A DNA stretch of 55,415 nt from Flavobacteriales bacterium UBA852 (GCA_002295925.1 DBGO01000011.1:58273-113687); one strand, 5' to 3'; shown: positions 15,536 to 25,126, counted from the first letter of the stretch. Notes: generated from the letters alone by a model not told the origin. A program made the numbers and translations.

Positions 15536-17257
15536 TTAACAATTTGCCGACCAAAAATCAAAATTTGCTATTTGTTTATTTGTTTTTGTTACGTTTTCTT
15601 CTATTGTATATTTGTTAATAAAAATCGTTGATTTATCCAATTTCAACCGGATTTCTCTCAATTCTCCTGTATATTTTTTTACCAATAAGATAATTTCATC
15701 ATCTTTAAAATAATTAAACCACTGTTCCCAATCGTTTTGTGGCATGATATTATTTATCGAAACTAATTCATCACCTACGGTCAGCCCTTTATTTTCGGCT
15801 AATGAACCGGGCATACAATCGGTAATTTTATTCTCATTTATAATAATTCCCAAGTAACTTTCATGCGCTTTTCCGGTTGGTTGTTTTTTTATTTCCAAAC
15901 CAAGGGTATTGGCTGCATGCTGCAAATAAGGCAAATAATCAGCTGTGCCAAATATTAAATTATCAAAAATGCTCGAAAAATCGGCTCCGGAAATTTTTTC
16001 TACGGCATCTTTATAATCTTCGTCTGCCACGCCCTTTCCTTTTTGGGCAAATTCTTGATATAAATATTTCATTACATCCAAAATGGATTTTGAAGCATTT
16101 GTTTTTTCAATAATAAACGCATCTGTAATAAACGCACATAATGACCCTTCGGTGTATATAGATACTTTCCGGTTGGGAATACCTTTTGAGTAACCGTCGA
16201 GCCACGTATCAAAAGAAGAATCGGCAACCGACATGTTTTTTCTGCCGCCGTTTCTAAAATGTCTTTCGAGTAATTGATTAAAATTAGCTTGATACTCTTT
16301 CCAGGAATGCACTTTTGAACGGTACAAAAACAAATCGCCCAAATAGGTTGTTACTCCTTCGTCCAAATAGCCTAAATAGGTATAATTTTCTTTGCTGTAA
16401 TCGTATGGAAACATTTCTATTGGTCTGATTTGCTTCACATTCCATGTATGAAACAATTCATGCGAACTCACGCCCAACAATTCATTGTACCAACCGTCTT
16501 TTTTAAATATATCCCATGACGGACCTAAGGCAATTACCGTAGAATTACTGTGCTCTACGCCGTGATATACCCGATAAGGTAAGATTTGAAACAAAAAATG
16601 ATACTCCGCAACAGGAAAACTGCCCATTGCTTGTATTTGATTTTTGATAAAAGGTGTAAAGTCATTTTCCAATTGAGTGAAATCGGGTTTACATTCGCCT
16701 TGAAACCAAAGGTGAAAAAGCACATCCTCCACCTTAAATTCATGATGTTTTAAATTGGGAGATGCTATAAAAGGCATATCTGCCAATTCGTGAAAGTCGA
16801 GTGTTTCAAAATGATGTTTTCCTATTTGTTTAAGTCCCGACGCTACTTTCCATTCATTGGGAACGTGAACTGTTAATGCACAAGGTTCGGCAATACGTTC
16901 GGGTACATAAATTAAGCAATTGACAGGATTAACATACATTTGTGAATCATCCGTATAAGATGAACCGGCATTGATTTCAGCTGCATAATAATTGTAAACA
17001 ATCTCTATTTCGGTATTTTCATCTACCAAAATTTCCCAACTGTCTTTTGTCAGTTTTTTTACGGGTAGTGGATTTCCATTTTTGGTTTGTGCCGAAAATT
17101 TTTGAATATTTTTGGCAAAGTTTGCCAATTCATATCTACCGGGGCGCCAAGCCGGTAATTGCACAATAATATCAGGAGTAACAATATTGTCTATGGTTAA
17201 CTTAATGTCTAAAAAATTGGTTGTGGGTTGCTTGGAACTTATTTCGTAATGAATCAT
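15536..17257 (-). CDS. M61 family metallopeptidase (glycyl aminopeptidase-like) with PDZ domain
   Basis: A zinc peptidase of the M61 family, 573 residues. An N-terminal beta domain leads to the gluzincin core. It has GVEHSNST near residue 233, the zinc-binding HELFH at residues 266-270 in SSHELFHTWNVKQIRP, and the third ligand region in DEGVTTYLGDL about 30 residues later. A PDZ-like segment (SLAENKGLTVGDELVSINNI) lies near the C-terminus. There is no obvious signal peptide at the ATG chosen. The family cleaves N-terminal Gly or Ala from peptides. The SdpI-like gene lies 43 nt upstream in the same direction. Confidence 0.93.
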   Translation of the reverse strand: MIHYEISSKQPTTNFLDIKLTIDNIVTPDIIVQLPAWRPGRYELANFAKNIQKFSAQTKNGNPLPVKKLTKDSWEILVDENTEIEIVYNYYAAEINAGSSYTDDSQMYVNPVNCLIYVPERIAEPCALTVHVPNEWKVASGLKQIGKHHFETLDFHELADMPFIASPNLKHHEFKVEDVLFHLWFQGECKPDFTQLENDFTPFIKNQIQAMGSFPVAEYHFLFQILPYRVYHGVEHSNSTVIALGPSWDIFKKDGWYNELLGVSSHELFHTWNVKQIRPIEMFPYDYSKENYTYLGYLDEGVTTYLGDLFLYRSKVHSWKEYQANFNQLLERHFRNGGRKNMSVADSSFDTWLDGYSKGIPNRKVSIYTEGSLCAFITDAFIIEKTNASKSILDVMKYLYQEFAQKGKGVADEDYKDAVEKISGADFSSIFDNLIFGTADYLPYLQHAANTLGLEIKKQPTGKAHESYLGIIINENKITDCMPGSLAENKGLTVGDELVSINNIMPQNDWEQWFNYFKDDEIILLVKKYTGELREIRLKLDKSTIFINKYTIEENVTKTNKQIANFDFWSANC

Positions 17258-17300
17258 AATTGTATTTTTTATTCATCCGAAATTAAGATTTTTAAAGGAA

Positions 17301-17669
17301 TTAATCCTCTTCGGGGAATTTCTTTTTCAAAGCGCCTTCTACATCTAAAATATAAATTACAGATAAAACAATTACACTGCCAATTGCCAAAAGAGCCAAG
17401 TATTTGTTATTTAATGGAATAAAAAAACCGGCAAAAGAAAGGAATATAAACAAGCATCCGTAAAGAATTATTTTTTTAGCTGAAATACGCTGGGCGTAAT
17501 CCCAATGTTTTTGTGATTTCATTGAACGAGCTGTGCGGTATCCATATAAATGATTTATCTTTTTGGGTGGAAATTTCAGTAATATCAATCCTGTGATGAT
17601 ATAAATAATGCCGCTCAAAAAATTGGTTAAACAGAAAGCATTGCTGATATAATTGCTAAACGTTTCCAT
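17301..17669 (-). CDS. SdpI-family membrane protein
   Basis: A 122-residue membrane protein with three or four helices and the SdpI signature YGYRTARSMKSQKHWDYAQRISAKK in its central loop. Bacillus SdpI confers immunity to the SdpC toxin, but most bacterial members have no tested role. The start overlaps the end of the vWA gene by 14 nt, so expression is coupled. The C-terminus ends in an acidic tail (FPEED). Confidence 0.82.
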   Translation of the reverse strand: METFSNYISNAFCLTNFLSGIIYIITGLILLKFPPKKINHLYGYRTARSMKSQKHWDYAQRISAKKIILYGCLFIFLSFAGFFIPLNNKYLALLAIGSVIVLSVIYILDVEGALKKKFPEED

Positions 17670-19782
17670 TCCATTTTCTTAAAAACCATTCTATTGAAGC
17701 CAACATGATAAGCAAAAACAAAATCCATTTGTAATGTATCAACGGTTGGTAATCTTTTTGCTCTTCGAGAGTTGCCGTAATCGATTTATCGTTTAACAGC
17801 ACTTCCGTCAACCGATCAATAGTTGATAATGTGAAAAATTGTCCGTTATTTTTATTGGCTAATTTTTTCAGCAATTCATAATCGGCTTGTGTATTGATGC
17901 TTTCCAAAGCGATTTGTTTGACAATGAATTTTCCTTTGGCAGTTACATTCTTTCCTTGCACGGTTGCTTTTGCCGAATAAGAATAAATACCAACCGGAAG
18001 TGCACCTATATCCAAGAAGTAATCGTTTTTACCTTTGAGCATCTTGTAAGAAAACACCTCATTTTTATCATTGGCAATGGTTAAATCTATGTCGGATGTA
18101 GTGATAAGTTCATACGCCGGGTTATACAATTTTGCTTGGAACGTAATATTTTCATTTTCGTTCCATTCGGTTTTTGTGCTGATTTGTAACAAACTTTTAT
18201 CTTGCTTTACCGACAGGTATTCTACAATATTGTTTATCCATTGGTCAAACGCTTCAAAGTTTTGTGCATACGTGTAATTTTGCATTCGCCAACGCCAAAT
18301 TCCTTCGCCCATCAAATAGCCGTATTTGGTATCGTTTTGAGAGGTAAAAGACAACAAGGGATAATCGGTCGTAACCTGCCCTATTTTTTGATTCAACATC
18401 ACCACTTCATCCGGTGTCGATTGCGGTTTACCAAAAGGCGAAAGTAATGGCGAAACGCGCTTAAACAATAATTCCTGTTCATCGGTTACAGTAAACAAGT
18501 TGAAATTCTCCGCCACTGCCGGCGTAACATAATTGTATTTTCCCGTTTGGGGAATTTTTTTCATTCCAAATGCATTAAACTTTACGGCATTGGTTTGCGA
18601 GCCGACAATAAACCAAATGCTTTTGCCCGATTTTTTCAGCTTATTCATTAAAGCCGGCGAAGTGGTATTGACCGGAATTTGATGTGCAATAATTAAGCTG
18701 TAAGATGTCAGGTTTTCGTTAAAATCACTTTCGTAAACAATTTTTAAATCCAGGTTTTTATTTTTATCAATTGCCCGTTTTAGTGCAGCAACATCAGGAT
18801 TGGGTGATGCCGCCAACAAAAGGATTTTGCTTCGAGCATCAATTACTTTCACAAAAAAGGTTTTTGAATTGTTTTTGAGCGTTGTTTCTCCATCAAGCGG
18901 TTGAATCTTTACACGGTATTGTTGCCACCCTGTTTCCGTAGCATTTAGAATAACCGATTCGGTTACCGAAAAATTATCGTTTTGAATGGTAATATTTTTT
19001 TCAAACTCATTTTTCCCTTGATGTTCAATAGTTACTTTTGCCGTTTTGTCTTTGAGTTGCTTAAATCGTAGATTAAAACGAACCTCAAAATCGTTGTTGA
19101 GCAGCACCAAATCGTTTGCAAAAACACTTTCTACCAAGGCATCACGTTGTTGAGCGGTATCACCCAAAGCAAGTGTATATAGTTTTACATTTTTTGCATT
19201 GTTCCAATACAACGGATTTTGCCCGCGGGTGTAAATGCCGTCGGTAGCCAATACAACGGCAGAAAGATTTTGTCCGGAATATAATTCTTCAACTTCTTTT
19301 AATGCTTTTTGAATATTGGTATAAGGTTTATCAAAGGTGAGTGAATCGGATTTTTCGACATTATTGCCAAAAGTGAGAAAATTCACCTGCAAATGTTCTG
19401 CTTCGGACAATTGGTTAACCAAAGATTCTAAGCGTGCAGGATATTGATTTTTATAAAATGATGAATCTTTGTTTAATACAATTGATTGTGAATTATCTTG
19501 CAATACAACAACATTTGCCGGAATTTCTGTAAAATAAGAATTCTTGACAAATGGTTCGAGCAACAAAAACAACAAAATACTTACTACGGAAAACCGTAAA
19601 AATGAGAGTAAGTACAAGGCAAATTTATTGGTTTCTTCCCATTCTTTGTTTTTGTACCAATAGAGAAAGGCGGCATAAATTATACCGCCAATCACACAAA
19701 ATATTATCCACCAAAAAGGATAAACCGTATTTATTTCGAACGTATTCAAATAAATTGAGTTTAAGTAAGCATTGCACCACAA
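17656..19782 (-). CDS. vWA-like membrane protein
   Basis: A 708-residue protein with two N-terminal membrane helices (VYPFWWIIFCVIGGIIYAAFLYWY and FALYLLSFLRFSVVSILLFLLL), a periplasmic body and a C-terminal helix (WILFLLIMLASIEWFLRKW). The body begins like a von Willebrand A domain (NVVVLQDNSQSI, later VVLATDGIYTRGQNP). The MIDAS is imperfect because the first motif reads DNSQS rather than DxSxS with full spacing. A glutamine-amidotransferase-like segment follows. The ATG at 19782 overlaps fabG by 22 nt; an in-frame TTG at 19749 would give the more family-like N-terminus MNTFEINTVYPFWW. The function is unknown; it is probably cotranscribed with fabG and sdpI. Confidence 0.8.
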   Translation of the reverse strand: MWCNAYLNSIYLNTFEINTVYPFWWIIFCVIGGIIYAAFLYWYKNKEWEETNKFALYLLSFLRFSVVSILLFLLLEPFVKNSYFTEIPANVVVLQDNSQSIVLNKDSSFYKNQYPARLESLVNQLSEAEHLQVNFLTFGNNVEKSDSLTFDKPYTNIQKALKEVEELYSGQNLSAVVLATDGIYTRGQNPLYWNNAKNVKLYTLALGDTAQQRDALVESVFANDLVLLNNDFEVRFNLRFKQLKDKTAKVTIEHQGKNEFEKNITIQNDNFSVTESVILNATETGWQQYRVKIQPLDGETTLKNNSKTFFVKVIDARSKILLLAASPNPDVAALKRAIDKNKNLDLKIVYESDFNENLTSYSLIIAHQIPVNTTSPALMNKLKKSGKSIWFIVGSQTNAVKFNAFGMKKIPQTGKYNYVTPAVAENFNLFTVTDEQELLFKRVSPLLSPFGKPQSTPDEVVMLNQKIGQVTTDYPLLSFTSQNDTKYGYLMGEGIWRWRMQNYTYAQNFEAFDQWINNIVEYLSVKQDKSLLQISTKTEWNENENITFQAKLYNPAYELITTSDIDLTIANDKNEVFSYKMLKGKNDYFLDIGALPVGIYSYSAKATVQGKNVTAKGKFIVKQIALESINTQADYELLKKLANKNNGQFFTLSTIDRLTEVLLNDKSITATLEEQKDYQPLIHYKWILFLLIMLASIEWFLRKWNGNV

Positions 19783-20507
19783 ACAGGAATTACCTGGCCG
19801 GAAACATACGATGACAAATCAGAACCCAAAAATAAAGCTACATTGGCAACGTCTTCCGGAGTTCCGGGTCTTCCCAATGGTATTTGTTTTATCCATTCAT
19901 TTTTCACATCTTCACCAAGTTCGGCAGTCATTTCGGTTTCGATAAAACCCGGCGCAATAACATTGCAACGAATATTTCTAGAACCCAACTCTTGCGCCAC
20001 CGATTTTGAAAAACCTATAATTCCGGCTTTTGATGCCGCATAATTTGCTTGTCCTGCATTTCCTTCAATTCCTACAACCGACCCCATATTTATGATAGAA
20101 CCACTGCGTTGTTTCAATAAAGTGCGCAATGCGGCTTTGGTAATGTTAAACACCGATTTTAAGTTAGTATTGATTACTGCATCCCAATTTTCTTCACTCA
20201 TTCTCATCAATAATCCGTCTCGGGTAATACCTGCGTTATTTACAATGACATCTATTCGTTCAAAATCTTTTACCACATTGTCTATAAATTCTTGTGCCGC
20301 CTTAAAATCTGCCGCATCCGATTTGTAAGCTTTTGCTTTTACACCATACTGTAATAATTCTTCTTCTACGGCTTTGGCTTTTTCTTCGGAAGATACATAA
20401 GTAAAGGCAACGTTGGCGCCTTGTTCAGCAAATTTTTTGGCTATGCCTTTTCCTATTCCTCGTGTAGCACCGGTAACAACGGCTACTTTATTTTCCAATA
20501 ATTTCAT
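19761..20507 (-). CDS. fabG: 3-oxoacyl-[acyl-carrier-protein] reductase
   Basis: An NADPH-dependent short-chain dehydrogenase for the first reduction of fatty acid elongation. The 248-residue protein has the TGATRGIGKGIA cofactor motif (residues 12-23), NNAG at 90-93, the catalytic Ser143, Tyr156 and Lys160 (YAASK), and the FabG-typical IAPGFIETEMT and SGQVIPVCGAML end. It starts the minus-strand group fabG, vWA and SdpI, beginning downstream of the sucD terminator. Its stop overlaps the next reading frame. Confidence 0.95.
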   Translation of the reverse strand: MKLLENKVAVVTGATRGIGKGIAKKFAEQGANVAFTYVSSEEKAKAVEEELLQYGVKAKAYKSDAADFKAAQEFIDNVVKDFERIDVIVNNAGITRDGLLMRMSEENWDAVINTNLKSVFNITKAALRTLLKQRSGSIINMGSVVGIEGNAGQANYAASKAGIIGFSKSVAQELGSRNIRCNVIAPGFIETEMTAELGEDVKNEWIKQIPLGRPGTPEDVANVALFLGSDLSSYVSGQVIPVCGAMLT

Positions 20508-20544
20508 ATCTGTGAAAGATTAAAGGTTTTTATAGTTTATGAAA

Positions 20545-20573
20545 ATCCCCCGTAATAAAAAATTACGAGGGAT
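20545..20573 (-). terminator. Intrinsic terminator after sucD
   Basis: ATCCCTCGTAAT and ATTACGGGGGAT (minus strand, one mismatch) form a 12-bp stem around a short A/T loop 16 nt after the sucD stop. A GATTTT tail follows. It separates sucD from fabG. Confidence 0.7.
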
Positions 20574-20588
20574 ATATTTTAAAATTGA

Positions 20589-21467
20589 TTACGCATTAAC
20601 GCCCATTACTTCGGCCATTGTTTGTCCAATGTCTGCAGGCGATTCAACCACGTGGATGCCACACTCACGCATAATTTTCATTTTTGCGGCAGCAGTATCT
20701 TCGGCTCCGCCAACAATAGCTCCGGCATGTCCCATTCTTCGTCCGGGAGGCGCTGTTTGACCGGCAATAAATCCTACAACCGGTTTGGTTCCGTTTTCTT
20801 TAATCCAACGTGCTGCGTCGGCTTCCATGCTTCCGCCAATTTCGCCAATCATTACAATGGCATCTGTTTCGGGATCGTTCATAAACATTTCAACGGCGTC
20901 TTTTGTTGATGTTCCGATAATAGGATCGCCACCAATACCGATAGCTGTAGAAATTCCCAACCCTGCTTTTACAATTTGGTCTGCAGCTTCGTAAGTTAAT
21001 GTTCCTGATTTTGAAACAATACCGATTTTTCCTGGTTTAAAAATAAATCCGGGCATAATACCCACTTTTGCTTCGCCGGCAGTAATCACACCCGGACAGT
21101 TTGGTCCGATAAGTGTTACGTTTTTATCGCTTAAATATTCTTTAACTGCTACCATATCTTTTGTAGGGATGCCTTCTGTAATGGCAACTATTACATCTAT
21201 ACCGGCTTGTGCGGCTTCCATAATTGCATCTGCGGCAAATGCCGGCGGTACAAATATAATAGAGACATTTGCGCCAGTTTTTTCAACAGCTTCGGCAACG
21301 GTATTAAACACCGGACGGTCAAGGTGTGTTTGCCCTCCTTTTCCGGGGGTAACCCCTCCTACAACTTGTGTTCCGTATTCTATCATTTGAGAAGCATGAA
21401 AAGTACCTTCGCTTCCGGTAAATCCTTGCACAATTACTTTTGAATCTTTATTTACTAATACACTCAT
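20589..21467 (-). CDS. sucD: Succinate--CoA ligase subunit alpha
   Basis: The alpha subunit of succinyl-CoA synthetase (TCA cycle, substrate-level phosphorylation). The 292 residues show the CoA-binding Rossmann start (VIVQGFTGSEGTFHASQMIEYG), GIGGDPIIGTS, and the phosphohistidine loop GRRMGHAGAIVGG near residue 245. It is monocistronic here, with its own -7 element and terminator; sucC is not in the window. Separate location of sucC and sucD is common in Bacteroidota. Confidence 0.97.
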   Translation of the reverse strand: MSVLVNKDSKVIVQGFTGSEGTFHASQMIEYGTQVVGGVTPGKGGQTHLDRPVFNTVAEAVEKTGANVSIIFVPPAFAADAIMEAAQAGIDVIVAITEGIPTKDMVAVKEYLSDKNVTLIGPNCPGVITAGEAKVGIMPGFIFKPGKIGIVSKSGTLTYEAADQIVKAGLGISTAIGIGGDPIIGTSTKDAVEMFMNDPETDAIVMIGEIGGSMEADAARWIKENGTKPVVGFIAGQTAPPGRRMGHAGAIVGGAEDTAAAKMKIMRECGIHVVESPADIGQTMAEVMGVNA

Positions 21468-21492
21468 AATTTTGGTTTATATTTATTTGAGT

Positions 21493-21500
21493 CAAATTTA
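21493..21500 (-). promoter_or_regulatory. Promoter -7 element for sucD
   Basis: TAAATTTG on the minus strand matches TAnnTTTG exactly and lies 25 nt before the sucD ATG at 21467. The -33 region is A/T-rich without a clear TTTG. Confidence 0.55.
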
Positions 21501-21577
21501 GAATTTATCTGTAAAAATATAAACTTTTAGGCAGAAATAATTTTGGAAATTTATTTGTGGAAGGATTTTGAAGAATG

Positions 21578-21661
21578 TGCCCACGGCCGGAGTCGAACCG
21601 ACACGGGATTGCTCCCACTACCCCCTCAAGATAGCGTGTCTACCAATTCCACCACGTGGGC
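21578..21661 (-). tRNA. tRNA-Leu (anticodon GAG)
   Basis: An 84-nt class II tRNA on the minus strand. The acceptor stem GCCCACG pairs with CGTGGGC, with discriminator base A. The D-arm region TGGTGGAATTGGTAGACACG is typical of tRNA-Leu. The anticodon stem CTATC/GGTAG encloses TTGAGGG (GAG). There is a variable arm and the T-loop GGTTCGACTCC. CCA is not encoded. It reads CUC/CUU leucine codons. The 177-nt region 21662-21838 on its 5' side holds no gene that I can support. Confidence 0.95.
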
Positions 21662-21838
21662 AATAAAAAGTGAATTGCAAAATAAGTGATTTTTTTGCTT
21701 ACGCGATTATTTTCAATGAAAATATTGCTCCAAAGGTTTGAATGTTTGTGTTTTGGTGTGGTAAACAGATGTAAATTATGGATTATTTTGAAAATGACAA
21801 AACATTAAAATCATACTAAAAATAAAATGGGCAATTGT

Positions 21839-22291
21839 TTACACTTTTTTGATAACGGCCGTTACAATTCCCCAAATAATAAAATCATTTTCAGAGGTTA
21901 CTTTTATAGGTGCATAGTTTTTGTTTTCGGCAATTAGCCAAACGATATCTTTTTCTATTTTTATTCGCTTTACGGTAAATTCGCCATCAATAAAACAAAC
22001 GGCTATTTTCCCGTTTGCCGGCTCCAAACTTTTGTCAATTACGAGCAAATCACCATCATTTAAGCCGGCATCTATCATCGAATCGCCTTTAACACGTCCA
22101 AAAAATGTAGCCTCTTTATGCCTTATCAATTCTTTGTTTAGGTCAATTCCTTGTTCTTCAAAATCTTCTGCAGGACTGGGAAAACCGGCACTTATTCCGC
22201 TGTCAATAAACGGAATGGTTGTATCTTCGGATACTTCTGCTGTATAAATATCCAGATTTTGGGTCGGTTTTATTTTTCGCATTTTTGCCAT
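21839..22291 (-). CDS. umuD: UmuD-like autoproteolytic subunit (LexA/S24 peptidase)
   Basis: The protein undergoes LexA-like self-cleavage and then activates the translesion polymerase UmuC. The 150 residues have the Ala35-Gly36 cleavage site in SGISAGFPSPAEDFEE, the catalytic Ser71 in KGDSMIDAGL and Lys108 in EFTVKRI. There is no N-terminal DNA-binding domain, so it is UmuD rather than LexA. It lies 9 nt downstream of umuC, the reverse of the order in E. coli. An alternative start is the ATG at 22282 (Met4). Confidence 0.93.
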   Translation of the reverse strand: MAKMRKIKPTQNLDIYTAEVSEDTTIPFIDSGISAGFPSPAEDFEEQGIDLNKELIRHKEATFFGRVKGDSMIDAGLNDGDLLVIDKSLEPANGKIAVCFIDGEFTVKRIKIEKDIVWLIAENKNYAPIKVTSENDFIIWGIVTAVIKKV

Positions 22292-22300
22292 ACAACAAAT

Positions 22301-23572
22301 TTACGCCTTTATTATGATTGTTTCGTTAAGATTGGTCGTGTAACGCTGCGAAAGATGTTCTTGTCGCATTTTCCAAGTTCGCTGAGGGTCTTGAGCGGCG
22401 AGTTTCACTTTTGTTTGTCCCAATTTTCGGTTAATTTTATCAACAGCACGCATTAACTGCAAATGCTTTGGATGTTCTTTTTCAAAAATATTGAGCTGTA
22501 GCCCTTTATCCGACGACAACTCATGTAAAATTACACCTGCTTTTTTATACAAAATACCTTGCTTGTATATTATTTTTAATGCCTTAACGGCAAATTGAGC
22601 CAAAATAATAGCCGAATTAGTAGCGTAAGGCAAGCGAATACTGTAACTGTTGTAATACTGTTTTTCGTTTTGTTTATGTTGATTGGAGCGAACAAACACC
22701 GTTAACACCCGACACAATGAGTGTTGGCTGCGTAATTTCTCACTACACGTTACGGCAAAAGTAACAATGCGTTCGCGCAAAACATTAAAGTCATCGGCAG
22801 AATGGTCAAAGGTACGCGTTGTTGCAATTGATTTTTTTGGTTCGTAATGGTCTAAAGTAAGCATTGGAATGCCTTCCAACTCTTTTTTTGTGCGCAACAC
22901 AGTAACCGAAAAACGTTTTTTGATTTTACTGTCCGGCTCGAGCGAAAATTGATAGGCATTATTAATATTTGCATTTTGCAAATGTTTGGAAATTCGTCGT
23001 CCTATTCCCCAAACATCTTCTACATTAAGCCATTTTAATGCTTTAATTCGTTTTTCTTCAGTTTCAATAGTATAAACAAAATTGGTTTTTTCGGGAAATT
23101 TTTTGGCAATACGAGCGGCAACTTTTGCCAAAGTTTTTGTGGTAGCGATGCCAATGCTCACCGGAATACCTGTCCATTTATGTATTTTATTTCTGAGCTT
23201 AATCATTTCTTGCTCAACAGTTTTGGCTTCGAAACCGGCAAATAAGCCAAAAGCTTCGTCAATGCTGTAAATTTCTACTTCGGGTACATGCCGAACAATC
23301 AAAGACATAACGCGATTGCTTAAATCGCCATACAAAGCAAAATTAGCACTGAACACATGAACTTTATGACGACTGAATATTTCTTGATACTTAAATGCCG
23401 GCGCCCCCATGGGAATACCAAGGGCTTTTGCCTCATTGCTGCGTGCAATAACACAACCGTCGTTGTTGGATAACACCACAACGGGCTTACCGTTCAAATC
23501 GGGGCGAAAAACCCGCTCGCACGACGCATAAAAATTGTTGCAATCTACAAGTATGTAATAGTTGTTTATCAA
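22301..23572 (-). CDS. umuC: Y-family DNA polymerase V catalytic subunit UmuC (TTG start)
   Basis: An error-prone translesion polymerase. The 423-residue protein has the metal-binding Asp10 in LVDCNNFYASCERVF, the SNNDGCVIARSNEAKALGIPMG finger region, the catalytic YSIDEAFG (Asp105, Glu106), helix-hairpin-helix VWGIGRRISKHLQ and a little-finger plus C-terminal UmuC extension. No ATG exists at the 5' end. The family motif begins at residue 9, so the TTG at 23572 is the likely start. The gene precedes umuD. A TAAATTTG -7 element lies 35 nt upstream. Confidence 0.93.
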   Translation of the reverse strand: MINNYYILVDCNNFYASCERVFRPDLNGKPVVVLSNNDGCVIARSNEAKALGIPMGAPAFKYQEIFSRHKVHVFSANFALYGDLSNRVMSLIVRHVPEVEIYSIDEAFGLFAGFEAKTVEQEMIKLRNKIHKWTGIPVSIGIATTKTLAKVAARIAKKFPEKTNFVYTIETEEKRIKALKWLNVEDVWGIGRRISKHLQNANINNAYQFSLEPDSKIKKRFSVTVLRTKKELEGIPMLTLDHYEPKKSIATTRTFDHSADDFNVLRERIVTFAVTCSEKLRSQHSLCRVLTVFVRSNQHKQNEKQYYNSYSIRLPYATNSAIILAQFAVKALKIIYKQGILYKKAGVILHELSSDKGLQLNIFEKEHPKHLQLMRAVDKINRKLGQTKVKLAAQDPQRTWKMRQEHLSQRYTTNLNETIIIKA

Positions 23573-23606
23573 AAAATATTGTTTTGAGAATTTCCGGCAA
23601 CAGTTA

Positions 23607-23614
23607 CAAATTTA
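23607..23614 (-). promoter_or_regulatory. Promoter -7 element for umuC-umuD
   Basis: TAAATTTG on the minus strand matches TAnnTTTG and lies 35 nt upstream of the umuC TTG. No recognisable LexA box was identified around it. Confidence 0.5.
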
Positions 23615-23686
23615 CTAAACTAATCGACTTTATATCTGAAATGGATGTTGATTGAGATGACCTGTAATACTCCCCACAGCTACATA

Positions 23687-24994
23687 TCACAACTTTTCTT
23701 TGAAAAGAAATTTCTTTTGTAACGTTTCATAAGGTTTGTAAATGTAGTAGGCATAACCGTCCTTCAGTTTGAGATGTTCCACATATTTGTGAGTCAATGT
23801 TTTTTCTTCCACAACCTCACCGGTTTGCAAGTCTATTTGTTTTAACACATAATGTCCGTTGCGCAAAAAGAGTGCATATACTTTGCCTTGTTCATGATCG
23901 ACCAACATTTGTTTTTTCCATTCTTTCCATTTTTTGGGATGATGAAAATTTATCTTAATTGCATCCACCAACACCGAATCGCGCACATAACGAAATAATG
24001 TATCAGCATGAAAATCGAATAAATTTATAGTATCATTCAATACAAACAACGGCGCATACAACGGCTCAAACATAAAATCGTTGGCATAACTGGTAAGTGC
24101 TGCCGCCACATCAAATTTATCCATTCCTTTGAGCTTTTTTGCCAAACGTTTGGCATACTGCTTATCGGCATTCGACAATTTATAATACTCCAAGTGATAT
24201 TGGTTATCCATTAAATCATCGGTAATTTCTTTTAAAGGATAATAATTGTTGTCGTTTTTGTTGAACAAATAATATTTAAAGTTTGGATACTGACGAATGA
24301 AATCGGAAAAGATAATATGATGATTGACTTTATCGACAATAGGCTTGACATACAAATCAATATCTTCTTTTTTAAACGGTTCCAAAAAAATGGCATCATG
24401 CAAAATGTTCACAAAATATGCTTTGTTTTCGCAAATTAAAAATACTTGCCCTACGTAATTTGTATACAATTCGGTTGGTTTGCCGGGTATAAAATGCTTG
24501 TCGATAATATGCTCGTTTTGGTCGGTCAGCACAATTTCACTGTTTTTGTTTAAGGTTTTAGGATAGGTTACCATTAAAAATTTATCTTCATAAAATTGAA
24601 AATCGGCAACATTTATTTTAGTGCTTTTAAATACGGTAACCGGTTCGCTTTGAGCACTTATCTCCACCGGATTCAGTTCATTTATTTTTGGAAAAAGCTC
24701 AATATTCACCACAACAGTATCATTGTTTTCGCTAACCGAAACAGACTTGTATTTTACCTTGTAATTTAAATGTGAAAAAACCAATGTATAATTTTTTCGA
24801 TACGGCAAACGCAATAAATAATTACCATTTTGCGCCGTTGATGTTCCAAAGTGAGTATTTTGCACTTGTACGGAAGCTTTTTCTATTGGTTTGCCGGTTT
24901 CGGCATCGGTAATTTTTCCTCTGACTACAACTTGACCGATTGTTATTATTGAAAGAAAAATGAACGAAAGCAGAAATGCGCATTTTTTAATCAT
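23687..24994 (-). CDS. Secreted protein with CarboxypepD_reg-like domain
   Basis: A 435-residue exported protein. A signal peptide (CAFLLSFIFLSIITIGQ) is followed by a carboxypeptidase-regulatory-like beta-sandwich (VVVRGKITDAETGKPIEKASVQVQNT, GTSTAQNGNYLLRLPY, about residues 22-108), the domain found at the start of many Bacteroidota surface proteins. The remaining 300 residues, rich in beta strands and aromatic residues, resemble no family that I can name. It is neither a TonB receptor nor long enough for one. It is monocistronic, and its precise role is unknown. Confidence 0.75.
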   Translation of the reverse strand: MIKKCAFLLSFIFLSIITIGQVVVRGKITDAETGKPIEKASVQVQNTHFGTSTAQNGNYLLRLPYRKNYTLVFSHLNYKVKYKSVSVSENNDTVVVNIELFPKINELNPVEISAQSEPVTVFKSTKINVADFQFYEDKFLMVTYPKTLNKNSEIVLTDQNEHIIDKHFIPGKPTELYTNYVGQVFLICENKAYFVNILHDAIFLEPFKKEDIDLYVKPIVDKVNHHIIFSDFIRQYPNFKYYLFNKNDNNYYPLKEITDDLMDNQYHLEYYKLSNADKQYAKRLAKKLKGMDKFDVAAALTSYANDFMFEPLYAPLFVLNDTINLFDFHADTLFRYVRDSVLVDAIKINFHHPKKWKEWKKQMLVDHEQGKVYALFLRNGHYVLKQIDLQTGEVVEEKTLTHKYVEHLKLKDGYAYYIYKPYETLQKKFLFKEKL

Positions 24995-25072
24995 ACAGAT
25001 AATCTTTATTTTTTAGATGCATAAAAGTAATAATTTGCATAAAAATCATTTATCTATTTTGCATAAATAAAA

Positions 25073-25105
25073 AATCCCACCTGATTTTAAATTACAAGTG
25101 GGATT
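25073..25105 (-). terminator. Intrinsic terminator after ilvE
   Basis: AATCCCACTTG pairs with a CAGGTGGGATT arm (one G-T wobble) around an A/T-rich loop, 21 nt after the ilvE stop. A T-rich stretch (TTTTATTTATG) follows on the minus strand. Confidence 0.75.
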
Positions 25106-25126
25106 ACTTTTGATAGAAGTTAAGCA

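Noticed and set aside
20649..20654. CACGTG at 20649 and at 21653 as parS candidates
   Set aside because: Neither is embedded in the extended inverted repeat expected of parS; one lies within sucD and the other in the tRNA-Leu acceptor arm.
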